From Pseudomonadota bacterium (lineage in GTDB: Bacteria; Myxococcota_A; Polyangia; Polyangiales; Polyangiaceae), in assembly GCA_023398955.1 (NCBI GenBank), contig JAEWRL010000196.1:1-27324 (forward strand): a stretch of DNA of 27,324 nt, given 5' to 3'. The notes under the pieces are model-generated. The model worked only from the letters and a program-made list of their open reading frames with translations. It made no database searches and was not told the origin of the DNA. Positions 1-8,158 of the stretch are shown piece after piece (positions within the stretch are counted from its first letter, which is position 1; each line of letters opens with the position of its first letter). Position numbers and translations under genes: made by a program.

Positions 1-66
1 CCGACAAGGCGTATGACTCGGGAGCCATCGGCTGCGCGCTTCTGTGGTTGCGGTTGTGAGACGTGC

Positions 67-459
67 TCACATCTCGCAGCTCTGCGCGAGCTTGATGAGC
101 ATCGAAACAATGCGCACGACCATCTCCTTACCTGCCTGGGGTTGCTCCTGTTTGAGCAAGTTCAGGCGCAGGTACACGTCGAGTAGTGCAGCGGATTCTG
201 TCGCCGAGCCTCGTGCCGTCAAGCAGAACCGCCGCTTGTCCGGCTTGGAGTGCTTGCCTGCGCCCTCCGCCAGATTCAGCACCACCGATGTTGATGCCCG
301 CGCGAGCTGGTCGGCCAGATGCCCCCTCCCTCGCGGAAGACCCTCGATGACGTCATTGGCCAGAACGACGAAATCGAGAGAAAGTTGGTAAACGTCGAGC
401 TTTTCATGATCCAGTTGGCTGTTGGCGCGCGCCAAGCCTAGGCCATTCCTCGCGAGCAT
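67..459 (-). CDS. four helix bundle protein (S23/TIGR02436-like)
   Basis: A 130-residue protein of the small four-helix-bundle family, first noticed as ORFs in 23S rRNA intervening sequences and now known as free-standing chromosomal genes. The family signature is visible: LDHEKLDVYQLSLDF near residues 17-31, then LPRGRGHLADQLARAS and a VLNLAEGAG helix near residues 60-68, then further helices to the end. Length is normal for the family. The ATG at 457-459 is used; a GGGAG lies about 13 bases upstream, further than ideal, so a slightly shorter start is possible. The molecular role of the family is not settled; members are thought to form oligomeric helical bundles. There is no rRNA nearby, so this is a stand-alone copy. 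The next gene in the same direction is 367 bases upstream, so co-transcription is not evident. Confidence 0.85.
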   Translation of the reverse strand: MLARNGLGLARANSQLDHEKLDVYQLSLDFVVLANDVIEGLPRGRGHLADQLARASTSVVLNLAEGAGKHSKPDKRRFCLTARGSATESAALLDVYLRLNLLKQEQPQAGKEMVVRIVSMLIKLAQSCEM

Positions 460-826
460 ACCCGGGTCATTTCTCCCGAGCGCTGAAGATCCTAGATCGG
501 ACGATCGATCGACAGCTCCGGCGGGTAGCCGCTACTTCACCTCATGGATGTAGCCGCGCGCGCCAGATCGCGGGATGAACAGCCGAGAATTCCGCAGGAT
601 TCAGCGCCCATGTGCCGGGTGGCGCGCGAAATCTGGGTTGAACGATCCACAGGCTTGCGGCTAGCGGCTGAGAGAACCGACTTCTCCACCTTCTGCCACG
701 TAAGGCCGCCGCGATAACTGCGCCGAGATCGAGAGCTTTGGGTAATCAGGCGCGCCACCCCCGGGTGATGGCAGTCGGGCTGCCGCCATGCGTCCCAAGA
801 GTGGCGTTCCAGCAGTCTACCGCGCG
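460..826. other. gap with no convincing gene
   Basis: This 367-base stretch separates the CBS protein from the four-helix-bundle gene. A 73-codon frame lies on the minus strand at 537-758. It has no recognisable motif and no clear ribosome-binding site. A second minus-strand frame ends at about 534 with a sensible-looking tail (FIPRSGARGYIHEVK) but is closed by a stop only about 22 codons upstream. The two overlapping fragments could be remnants of a decayed gene, or chance open frames in GC-rich DNA. I see no RNA gene, repeat or terminator hairpin with a T-run. Confidence 0.3.
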
Positions 827-1252
827 CTAGATGTTAGAGCGCTGGCTGCTGATGCTCCCTAGGGCGCTCCCTGGGTCTCGTTCCATCGCCAGGTCGCCGA
901 GGGATACGATACCGACGGCGCGTCCGCTGTCGTCGGCGACGGGGATGCGGCGGATCCCCTTTTTCGCCATCAGCTTCACGGCGTTGTCCACCGAATCCTC
1001 GGGAGAAAGCGACGCGAGCTCCTTACTGCAGACCTCGCCTACCGACACCTTGTTCGCGTCCTTGCCTTCCGCCATGACGCGCACTGTCAGATCCCTATCC
1101 GTGACCAAGCCGAAGAGCCTACCATCGTCTTCCACGATGACGGAGCCAATGCCCTCTGACTTCATCTGCTCCGCGGCGGCGCGCGCGGGCTGGTCCTTCG
1201 CGAGACGAACCAGCTGCTTCGACATGACATCCTTTACATACTGCTGCTCCAT
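827..1252 (-). CDS. CBS domain-containing protein (two CBS repeats)
   Basis: A 141-residue soluble protein made almost only of two CBS domains, at about residues 5-60 (VKDVMSKQLVRLAKDQPA through LFGLVTDRDLTVRV) and 72-128 (VGEVCSKELASLSPEDS through AVGIVSLGDLAMER). Tandem CBS pairs form a Bateman module that usually binds adenine nucleotides such as AMP, ATP or SAM. Stand-alone versions act as energy or stress sensors that modulate partners. The repeat ends GLVTDRDL and GIVSLGDLA are typical, with the aspartates usually involved in ribose contact. The start at 1252 is firm: AAGGAGG lies at 1259-1265, six bases before the ATG. The short C-terminal tail is low-complexity. No effector domain is fused, so the partner is unknown. 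Confidence 0.9.
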   Translation of the reverse strand: MEQQYVKDVMSKQLVRLAKDQPARAAAEQMKSEGIGSVIVEDDGRLFGLVTDRDLTVRVMAEGKDANKVSVGEVCSKELASLSPEDSVDNAVKLMAKKGIRRIPVADDSGRAVGIVSLGDLAMERDPGSALGSISSQRSNI

Positions 1253-1258
1253 CGAGAA

Positions 1259-1265
1259 CCTCCTT
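1259..1265 (-). promoter_or_regulatory. strong ribosome-binding site of the CBS gene
   Basis: AAGGAGG on the minus strand, six bases before the ATG at 1252. It fixes that start and suggests strong translation. Confidence 0.7.
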
Positions 1266-1467
1266 GGCTCCGCCCTTGGGCTCCGCCGCGCACGGCTCTG
1301 CCGATGGGCAGCGACCCAGGGGGAGTTCTAATGGGTACGATGCTCAACGGTGTTGCAAGCGCCGATCCAAGGGGCCTTTGGCTCTGTGGAGGCCCTGCGG
1401 AGCCTCGGGAGGCACTGAAGCTGGGGCGTCTCGCGGCGTCTGTGTCGAGGCGCCCCATGCATTTCGC

Positions 1468-3492
1468 TCAGAAGAACTCGATGTCGTCGACTTGGAGGAA
1501 GCCTTCGTCGCTGGTTTCGTTGGGCAACTGTCCACTGCTGCCGCGTCCGACAGCTTGAGGAAAGAAGATCACGCCATTTACGGTGCGCAGGACGTCTGCG
1601 GGGTCATCACCCGGGTCGCGACCCTCCAACACGGCCCAGTCCGGCACGGCCGCCTCGCTGAAGAGCACCTCCACCTCTGTCGCTTCGGGCCCCACCGTGA
1701 GGTCCCACCCCATGTTGATACCCTGATTCGTCGCGCTGTTGGCAGGGCTCGCGAGGTCGAAGCGACACAGTCGGGTTTGGTCCGCACGCACCCAGAGACG
1801 AATGCCAGTGAGATCCCTCATGTCGTGCTGGCCACCCAACAGCGGCACACGGTACTGGAGCCACTGCTCCCACGGACCCTCTTCGTTCCGGTACTCGAAG
1901 CCGATGCGCAGGTCGTGCTCTCCGACGAGCGGCTCGGTTTCGTTGACCGAAACGGAGACATCGCTGTTGTTGTTTGCCATCAGGGATGGTCCCTCGAGGA
2001 GCCCGAAGTCGTCCTGCTCCTCGAATCCGGTGACGGCGTCCACGTCGAGCTGCAGCGGCGTCCACGGCTGCCCCGTGAGCAGGTACTCGAAGCGGCTGCG
2101 CAGGTGGGGGATCTCGCTCTTCAGATACGCGATGCTCGCATCGAAGGTGGCGAGGCCCGGGCCGTTCGGATCAGCCTCCACAGCGTCCCGAATGAAAGCT
2201 GCGTGAGCATCGATGGCCTCGAGCATCGACTCTTCGGAGAACGGGCCATCGAGGAGCCGCTCACCGGCATCCCTGTAGCTCTCGAGGTCGGCCGCCAGGG
2301 CTTGGAAGACAGGATCGCATCCGGGGGCGAGCACCAGCGCTTGGCCTCCCCAGACGGGGTAGGTCTCGCTACAGTCCTCCGGAACCTCCGTCCAGCGCGG
2401 AACGAAGCCGTAGCCGGAGACGCGGGAGAGCGTCGACTCGAGATCCCACGGGATGAGCGTGAAGTTGTCGGGAGCCTCTTCGTAGAGGTAGAAATTGTGA
2501 TTCCCCGCCCAGGCTGCGTCGTCGCTGGTGTAATAGGCCGTGATGCCATCGTTGTTGATGATGGCGTCGTCCACGGCCATGTAGCGCGCCCAGTAATCGA
2601 GATCCGTGTACTCCGCCAGGGTGCTGCGGAGCTCGTCCTGATCTGCGCTGGTCATGGCCTCGGCAAAGGTTGCCAAGGCGCTCACATCGGGTTCCTCCTC
2701 GTTCGTCTTCAGGTCCTCGATGAGCGCCGATTCTTCGGTTTGCGTCGGCCACACCTCTTTGTAGAGGTTGCCGTCGCCATCGTCGGGCCAGCGGTCGTCG
2801 GTGAAGCGGCCATCGATCTGCTCGATCATGCCGTAGAGGCCGAGCAGCTCGCCATTCACGCGGACCTCGGCCCAGCCGGCTCGCGGCGCCACGATGTCCA
2901 TGGCGCGATACAGATCGTAGGAGAGGCGCTCGTGCATGTACGTGTCGTCGTAGCGATTCCCGTGCAAGTTGAGGCGCTTGAGCCCGAAGAAGCGCAGGTC
3001 GTCGTCGTACTCATTGAACTTCAGCTTCATGCCGAGCTTTCGGCAGATGTTCTCCCCGCCCTCGAAGCAGCCATAGAGAGAGCCGAAAGAGCCTTTGAAA
3101 CGGAGCCCCACAGTGCCGATGGAGCGTCCCTCGAAGCAGGCCTCTACTGGGACGTACTCCTCCTCGACAGCGTTCTCTTGCAAGGCCGCCCACTCCTCCT
3201 CGGGAAGGGAGAGGTCGAAGACGGGAAGGCTGGGGTAGTCGAAGAGCTCCGAGGCGTCCGCCTCCGCGAGCTCTGGGTCGACGGCGCTGCAGGCGGACTC
3301 GTCCGACCCTGCGGCACCAGCCGTCCCATCGCCGGCGTTCCCACCCTGGTCGCTGCCCGCATCCCCTCGATGACCCTCGCCTCCCGCCCCGGCTGTGGAG
3401 GACGGCTTGTCGGCTTCGCCATCGTCGCACCCCGCGAGGGGCAACACGAGCAACGCCGCAGCGGTACCGAATTCGACTATCCAACTTCTCAT
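1468..3492 (-). CDS. CotH-like kinase family lipoprotein
   Basis: A 674-residue exported lipoprotein. The start at 3492 is chosen because it gives a signal peptide with lipobox LPLAGC (Cys22); GGGAG lies about 10 bases upstream, and the in-frame codons further upstream would bury the signal. A Gly/Ala/Ser-rich linker (to about residue 60) leads to a CotH domain of about 400 residues. Its hallmarks are DDAIINNDG near residues 308-316, NHNFYLYEE, and IPWDLESTL near 347-355, where the family has its metal and catalytic acidic residues. From about residue 484 there is a beta-rich module (WVRADQ, VDDIEFF) like galactose-binding or CBM11-type domains. CotH of Bacillus spore coats is an atypical protein kinase; myxobacterial lipoprotein members are uncharacterised. 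It lies 99 bases downstream of the radical SAM gene in the same direction, so it may belong to that operon or have its own promoter. Confidence 0.88.
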   Translation of the reverse strand: MRSWIVEFGTAAALLVLPLAGCDDGEADKPSSTAGAGGEGHRGDAGSDQGGNAGDGTAGAAGSDESACSAVDPELAEADASELFDYPSLPVFDLSLPEEEWAALQENAVEEEYVPVEACFEGRSIGTVGLRFKGSFGSLYGCFEGGENICRKLGMKLKFNEYDDDLRFFGLKRLNLHGNRYDDTYMHERLSYDLYRAMDIVAPRAGWAEVRVNGELLGLYGMIEQIDGRFTDDRWPDDGDGNLYKEVWPTQTEESALIEDLKTNEEEPDVSALATFAEAMTSADQDELRSTLAEYTDLDYWARYMAVDDAIINNDGITAYYTSDDAAWAGNHNFYLYEEAPDNFTLIPWDLESTLSRVSGYGFVPRWTEVPEDCSETYPVWGGQALVLAPGCDPVFQALAADLESYRDAGERLLDGPFSEESMLEAIDAHAAFIRDAVEADPNGPGLATFDASIAYLKSEIPHLRSRFEYLLTGQPWTPLQLDVDAVTGFEEQDDFGLLEGPSLMANNNSDVSVSVNETEPLVGEHDLRIGFEYRNEEGPWEQWLQYRVPLLGGQHDMRDLTGIRLWVRADQTRLCRFDLASPANSATNQGINMGWDLTVGPEATEVEVLFSEAAVPDWAVLEGRDPGDDPADVLRTVNGVIFFPQAVGRGSSGQLPNETSDEGFLQVDDIEFF

Positions 3493-3591
3493 GACCGTGA
3501 ATCTCCCGTTCGTGGTGCAGTCCGTCCTAGGGGCGGGTAGGCCGAGGCTGGCAAGGCCACCCGTGTTCCCGAAAGTGCCGGCTGGACCCAT

Positions 3592-5256
3592 TTACGCGCT
3601 GACCCCGCCAGGTGGGCGAATAAACTCTCCCGAGTCGCAGGTAGGAACTGGCGCCGAGCCGACTGCCGCCTCCGTGAGCCGCTCCACGAGCACCCGCCCG
3701 CGGGCGTGAAGGCGCTCCCAAAGGGACGAAGCCTCCGCGTAACGGGCAGCATCGCGTCGCCCCGCGGCCAGGCCTTCCCTGATGGCGAGCTCCTCACCGC
3801 CGACCGCATCGCCGGGGTCCGCATTGCCTGCGAATGTCAGGACCCGCTCCAGCATATCGGCCGTGTCGCGTCGCGTTTCCCTGCCCAGCGCCAATGCCCG
3901 AGCGGCGAGCTCGTTCGTCGCTGGACCGGGGAACCACCACTGCTGGGCTTGCATGCCGAATGCCAAGCTGATCAGCCGATTGTGCAGGCTTTCGGCCGCC
4001 AGGGCGCGCTCGTGGAGGCACACCCGCAGGATGCGGAAGGCGAGCTCGGCGCGGGGGTCCAGCATGCTGTAGCCCCAACCGTGAAAGTCCCCGCGTAGCC
4101 GCCCTGCGTCCCGGAGACGCTCGAAGAGCCGGGTGCCTGGATAGATCTCGGTGCGGCAGACGTTCCAGGGGATATCGGCGTATTCGCGGGCAAAACGCAC
4201 GGTCTCCGCGACGTGCTCGAGGGGGGAGTCAGGATCGAAGAGCATCAAATTGAAGGACACGCCCACGCCGTGCTGGAGGCAGAGATCGATGGCGCGCCTG
4301 TCGTGCTCGGGGCCATGGGTGCGACCGAGATACTCGAGGCGTTCCTTGACAGCGCTCTCGATACCGAGGAAGAGGTGGATGGCGCCCATGCGCCGGGCGG
4401 CTTCGACGACGCGGGGGGTGATGGATTCTGGGCGGCCTTTCACCCAAAAGCCCATCCGGGGCACGCCTTCTGCGATCAGCGCTCGATGGATGGCCTCCAT
4501 GCGCGCCACGGCGCGCCGCTCGTCCGGGAGCACGAAGAGGTCGTCCTGCAAGAAAACGACTCGCACGCCGCGCCGGGCCAAGGCTGCTATCTCGCGCGCG
4601 AGCGATTCGGGGGAGCGCAGGCGATAGCTGGGGCCGCCGGCGCTGCTCGAGAAGGCGCGAATGCTGCAGTAAGCGCATTCTCCGATGCAGCCGCGGGCGC
4701 CGAGCCCGAAAGCGATGGGCATCCCCGCGACGCGATACGGGCGCTCGGGCCGCCAGGGTGTCGGGAGGGAATCCAGATCCACGCAGACAGGCCGCACCGG
4801 GCCACTCACGATACGGCTCCCCTCCCGCCACACGCAGCCGGGGGTGCCCGCGACTGGCTGCCCCCGCTGCAATCGACCGAGCATCTCGACGAGCGTCTCC
4901 TCGCCCTCGTGGCGCACCAGAGTGTCGAAGGCGCTGCAGCTCTCCATGAGTTCGCGCCAACAGAATGTCGGCACGTGGCCACCCGCCGTCAAGTGCCCCG
5001 CGAAGCCCCGGGCGCGCAGCAAGGAGGCCAGCTCCAGGTGGTCGTCCAGGAGGTACTGAAAGGCCATGTTCAAGCCGACGAGCTCTGGGGCCTCGGCGTC
5101 GACGGCGGCGAGCACCTGCGCCAGATCGCGGCGGTCGTTGAAGCCGACGAGGCGCGGCGACCAGCCTGCCCCCTCGGCAGCGGCGGCCAGGTACTGGAGG
5201 GCGAGGTTCTCTTGTTGGTTCGAGCCGACGAGCAGTAGCCGCGGCGTCTCCGTCAC
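3592..5256 (-). CDS. B12-binding-type radical SAM protein
   Basis: A 554-residue cytoplasmic protein. The N-terminal 130 residues (LLLVGSNQQENLALQYL through EGEETLVEML) have the Rossmann-like B12-binding fold found before many radical SAM domains, but the DxHxxG motif is absent, so any cobalamin would not be bound base-off/His-on. The radical SAM core carries CIGECAYC with Cys190, Cys194 and Cys197 as CX3CX2C ligands of the 4Fe-4S cluster, followed by an AGG segment for SAM binding and FLGIESA. The C-terminal 180 residues are helical. The GTG at 5256 is chosen because it overlaps the upstream TGA as GTGA, giving translational coupling to the lipoprotein gene; a longer frame to 5379 runs only inside that gene. 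The substrate is unknown. Methyl transfer, methylthiolation or ring chemistry are all possible for this superfamily; the lack of DxHxxG makes classical class B methylation less likely but does not exclude it. Confidence 0.88.
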   Translation of the reverse strand: MTETPRLLLVGSNQQENLALQYLAAAAEGAGWSPRLVGFNDRRDLAQVLAAVDAEAPELVGLNMAFQYLLDDHLELASLLRARGFAGHLTAGGHVPTFCWRELMESCSAFDTLVRHEGEETLVEMLGRLQRGQPVAGTPGCVWREGSRIVSGPVRPVCVDLDSLPTPWRPERPYRVAGMPIAFGLGARGCIGECAYCSIRAFSSSAGGPSYRLRSPESLAREIAALARRGVRVVFLQDDLFVLPDERRAVARMEAIHRALIAEGVPRMGFWVKGRPESITPRVVEAARRMGAIHLFLGIESAVKERLEYLGRTHGPEHDRRAIDLCLQHGVGVSFNLMLFDPDSPLEHVAETVRFAREYADIPWNVCRTEIYPGTRLFERLRDAGRLRGDFHGWGYSMLDPRAELAFRILRVCLHERALAAESLHNRLISLAFGMQAQQWWFPGPATNELAARALALGRETRRDTADMLERVLTFAGNADPGDAVGGEELAIREGLAAGRRDAARYAEASSLWERLHARGRVLVERLTEAAVGSAPVPTCDSGEFIRPPGGVSA

Positions 5257-6314
5257 GCCCCCTGGCTCCAGTGCAGGGTGGCAACGGCCGCGGCGCGGGG
5301 ACCGCGGGCGGTGACCTGAACGACGTGCGAACCGTGCTCGGGCGGGGGCCTCCAGAGGGCCACGTCCCCGTCGGTCCACAGCAGCTCGCCGTCCTCGGCG
5401 CTCCAGTCGTAGGCGAAGCCCGGTCCCGAGCCGTGCTCCGCGAGCAGGGCGAGGGCCCCGTGCACGCGCCCGAGGACGCGGACGCCGAGGCGCAGCGCTT
5501 CGGAGAGGGCGCTCCGATCATCGCTTCCCGAGGGACGAATGGGAGCCGGCGCCATCTCACAGATTGTCGCGCAGTCGCTGCACTCGTCCCCCGAGCTGAG
5601 CCACTCCCCCGTGCATTCGTAGAGCGCCGTCAGGGCCCGCACCTCGCGCGCGTCCTGCCCGCAGCCGACTTGGAAGCGGGTCTCCAGCACGATGCGGCCC
5701 TCCGGGGAGGTCCCGCTGAAGGTCATCTCGAAGCGATAGCCGTCGCTCGCGGCCGTCACCGAGCCGAGGGTCGGCGCCGCTGCCGGGTGGTTCTCCACGA
5801 CCCTCACCGTGGGGAGCCCAACGACGCTGCCGCGCAGGGACTCGGCGACAGTGACATGGCCCACGTGGCCCGTCGGGGTGGGCTCGACGGTGACGCGGGC
5901 TGCCCAGCCGCTTTCTGCCGGCTGCTCGAGCACCCCCGCGCAAAGCACCTCGGGACTGGCTAGCTCGCCCTCGGGCGGCAGGGGCACGATGAAGCGCTGA
6001 ATCTCGTACTGGTACTCGACCTCGCACGCCCCCAAGGGGCGGTCGACTGTCGTCACCGAGTAGGGAAAGCGGGGATCGACTGTCTGCGGAGGCAGGGCGG
6101 ACCAGGGCACGCCCGTCGTGCCGCCGATGGACCCAGCGCTGGCGCCCCCGCTGCCGCTCGGGTTGGATGTCGAGCCCCCGACGCCGGCGCCGCCCGTCGC
6201 TACCGAGTCCCCGTCGAAGTCATCGCCACCGCATGCCGCCGTCGGCAGCAGCCCCGCCGTCATGAGACCGACAACCGTTCCTCGCCAACCAAAGAGTAGT
6301 TGAAGACGCCGCAT
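5253..6314 (-). CDS. hypothetical lipoprotein with Cys cluster and Ig/PKD-like end
   Basis: A 353-residue predicted lipoprotein. The signal peptide has a hydrophobic core VVGLMTAGLLPTAAC, with Cys28 as the lipidation site, followed by a Gly/Ser-rich linker (to about residue 70) typical of myxobacterial surface proteins. The middle is beta-rich and holds scattered cysteines. A CSDCATIC cluster (Cys245, Cys248, Cys252) sits at the end of it. The last 80 residues (FAYDWSAEDGELLWTDGD through HVVQVTARG) look like a PKD/Ig-like beta sandwich. The start is supported by AAGGGA about seven bases before the ATG. I recognise no family for the whole protein. Its coupling to a radical SAM gene (four-base overlap) suggests a shared process, but whether the Cys cluster forms disulfides, binds metal or is modified cannot be told. 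Confidence 0.75.
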   Translation of the reverse strand: MRRLQLLFGWRGTVVGLMTAGLLPTAACGGDDFDGDSVATGGAGVGGSTSNPSGSGGASAGSIGGTTGVPWSALPPQTVDPRFPYSVTTVDRPLGACEVEYQYEIQRFIVPLPPEGELASPEVLCAGVLEQPAESGWAARVTVEPTPTGHVGHVTVAESLRGSVVGLPTVRVVENHPAAAPTLGSVTAASDGYRFEMTFSGTSPEGRIVLETRFQVGCGQDAREVRALTALYECTGEWLSSGDECSDCATICEMAPAPIRPSGSDDRSALSEALRLGVRVLGRVHGALALLAEHGSGPGFAYDWSAEDGELLWTDGDVALWRPPPEHGSHVVQVTARGPRAAAVATLHWSQGA

Positions 6315-6569
6315 GCGAAGGTCCCTTTCCGTGCGATGGTACTGCGGAGTTCTGCGGAAACCAACAACGATGATTGCTCGCGCGGCAGTCGCATGGTCGC
6401 GGAGCCGGTCTCGGGTGGTGCTCGGCCTTTTTGCGAAGCCCAGCAGGGAGGCTCGCCGTGCAAGTCGCGCCGGAGCTCCGGGCCCAGACCGTGCCGCTCG
6501 GGCCGGATCGCAGATAACCTGCGTCCTTTTTCCTGGGATCGCCGTCTTCTCTCGTAGGAGGTATCACTC

Positions 6570-7388
6570 ATGACGATGACGGAACAAAACAAGGATGAGA
6601 TTCGGGCTGCCGTGCGCGAGCAGTACTCCAAGGTTGCCGCCGCAGGCTGCGCGCCGGGCTGCTGCGGGTCACGACCGGAAGCGAGCCTGGCCCTCGGCTA
6701 CACCGACAAGGATCTCGCGCAGGTTCCTGAGGGCGCCAACATGGGCCTCGGCTGCGGCAATCCGCAGGCCATCGCCGGTCTCCAGCCTGGGGACACGGTG
6801 CTCGACCTAGGCGCGGGCGGGGGCTTCGATTGCTTTCTGGCTGCGGCCCAGGTCGGCCCCGAAGGGCGGGTGATCGGTGTGGACATGACCCCGGACATGA
6901 TCTCGAAGGCGCGCGCCAATGCCGAGAAGGTCGACGCTCGCAACGTCGAGTTCCGGCTCGGAGAGATTGAAAACCTGCCGCTCGCGGACGGCAGCGTGGA
7001 CGTCGTGTTGTCGAACTGCGTCGTGAACCTGAGCCCCGACAAAGCCCAGGTCTTCCGCGAGACGTTTCGCGTCCTGCGTCCCGGCGGGCGGCTCGCCATC
7101 TCCGATGTCGTGGCAACGCGGGAGCTGCCCGAAGGGATCGCGAACGACGTGCTCGCCCTGGCCGGGTGCGTCGCGGGCGCGGCCACGGTAGAGGTCGTTC
7201 GAGACCTCCTCGCCGAAGCGGGGTTCTCCCAGATCCGCGTCTCCGTCAACGAGGAGAGCCGCAGCTTCATTCGAGACTGGCTACCCGGCACTGGGGCAGA
7301 GGACTACGTGGCGTCTGCGAGCATCGAGGCCGTCAAACCCAGCGGGAAATCTTGCTGCGGTTCCGGCTGCTGCAGCAAGGAGGAGTAA
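6570..7388 (+). CDS. arsM: arsenite methyltransferase ArsM
   Basis: A 272-residue SAM-dependent methyltransferase that turns As(III) into methylated arsenicals in the cytoplasm. The SAM site VLDLGAGGGFDCFLAA starts at residue 77. The three cysteines that bind As(III) in ArsM enzymes are in their usual settings: Cys62 in NMGLGCGNP, Cys150 in SNCVVNL and Cys200 in LAGCVAGA. Additional thiols lie at the N-terminus (CAPGCC, Cys27, 31, 32) and in a C-terminal CCGSGCCS tail, which may help capture or pass on arsenic. AGGAGG at 6556-6561, eight bases before the ATG, fixes the start. The stop is followed after two bases by the sigma factor ATG, so the two genes are probably one transcript. No arsR-like gene or clear ArsR operator is seen in the 255-base divergent gap upstream. 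Confidence 0.95.
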   Translation: MTMTEQNKDEIRAAVREQYSKVAAAGCAPGCCGSRPEASLALGYTDKDLAQVPEGANMGLGCGNPQAIAGLQPGDTVLDLGAGGGFDCFLAAAQVGPEGRVIGVDMTPDMISKARANAEKVDARNVEFRLGEIENLPLADGSVDVVLSNCVVNLSPDKAQVFRETFRVLRPGGRLAISDVVATRELPEGIANDVLALAGCVAGAATVEVVRDLLAEAGFSQIRVSVNEESRSFIRDWLPGTGAEDYVASASIEAVKPSGKSCCGSGCCSKEE

Positions 7389-7390
7389 CG

Positions 7391-7972
7391 ATGATCGAGT
7401 CGTCGGCGCGAAAATCGTGGGAGAGTCTCGAGGCGACCCTGCGCCCCTACGTCGCGCGTCGCGTGACTCGGGCGGTCGACGTCGACGACGTGATTCAAGA
7501 GATCTTCCTGCGCGTCCAGCGGGGCCTGCCTGGGCTGCGGGAGGATGAGCGCTTCGGTCCTTGGATCTATAAGGTGGCTCGAAATGCCGTCGCTGATCAT
7601 CGCCGTGCGGCGGCGCGCCACCCTGTCGCCGCGGGAGGCGTCATCGAGGAGGCTGACGACCACCTCGATGACGCCGAGGGACAGCCCGCGGCGGCGGAGC
7701 TGGCTGGCTACCTTGCTCCCTTCCTCGCGGAGCTTCCCGCGCGTTACCGGGACGCCTTGATGCTGACGGAGCTTCACGGGCTGACCCAAAGGGAGGCCGC
7801 CGATCGCCTTGGCGTGTCTCTCTCCGGGATGAAGTCCCGGGTGCAGCGAGGACGTCAGCGCCTGCGTGAGGCACTCGAGGCATGTTGCCACATCGCCCTC
7901 GACGCACGCGGGGGGATTCGAGGTTGTGAGCGGCGCTCGGACGGGCGCGCGCCGGACGGCTGCTGCCCCTGA
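7391..7972 (+). CDS. sigZ: RNA polymerase ECF sigma factor, SigZ-type
   Basis: A 193-residue ECF sigma factor. Region 2 covers about residues 15-70 (VDVDDVIQEIFLRV, FGPWIYKVARNAVADHRR) and region 4 about residues 115-163, with the helix-turn-helix LTQREAADRLGVSLSGMKSRVQRGRQRLREAL. The tail carries CCHI (Cys165, Cys166), Cys179 and a terminal CCP (Cys191, Cys192). As I recall, a CCH-containing tail is typical of proteins annotated SigZ. The ATG at 7391 is supported by AAGGAGGAG at about 7377-7385 inside the arsM end; the frame is open further upstream, but only inside arsM. No anti-sigma factor gene follows, so control may act through the Cys tail itself, perhaps by binding arsenite or zinc. 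Its promoter targets cannot be identified here. Confidence 0.9.
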   Translation: MIESSARKSWESLEATLRPYVARRVTRAVDVDDVIQEIFLRVQRGLPGLREDERFGPWIYKVARNAVADHRRAAARHPVAAGGVIEEADDHLDDAEGQPAAAELAGYLAPFLAELPARYRDALMLTELHGLTQREAADRLGVSLSGMKSRVQRGRQRLREALEACCHIALDARGGIRGCERRSDGRAPDGCCP

Positions 7973-7975
7973 GGC

Positions 7976-8001
7976 CTCCGCGACGCGCCAGAAGGGCGGA
8001 G
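7976..8001 (+). terminator. weak hairpin after sigZ
   Basis: CTCCGC (7976-7981) can pair with GCGGAG (7996-8001) around a 14-base loop just after the sigZ stop. There is no T-run, so it could end transcription only weakly or protect the 3' end. It may be chance in GC-rich DNA. Confidence 0.2.
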
Positions 8002-8158
8002 CGCCTAGGGCAGAAGCGAGCCGAAGGCAAGGGGCGTGTTGGCATTCCGGCACGTTCAATGTGCCTTCTCGAGCCGTTTCCTTCCAGTGCTAGGCTGCCC
8101 GGCCGCTACGGTGCGCGTCGGTTTTGCAGTTGTGCTTGTCCCGCGGCATAAGGGCTCC

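Noticed and set aside
44..391. A 115-codon plus-strand frame at the left end
   Set aside because: It is opposite the four-helix-bundle gene, which has the family signature; this frame has none.
1264..3540. A 758-codon plus-strand open frame opposite the CotH-like gene
   Set aside because: It is the antisense shadow of a gene with clear domains, signal peptide and ribosome-binding site; its translation has no recognisable motifs.
6510..6550. Possible ECF promoter (AACC ... CGTC) before arsM
   Set aside because: The two elements are about 23 bases apart, too far for the usual 16-17 base spacer, so self-activation by SigZ cannot be claimed.
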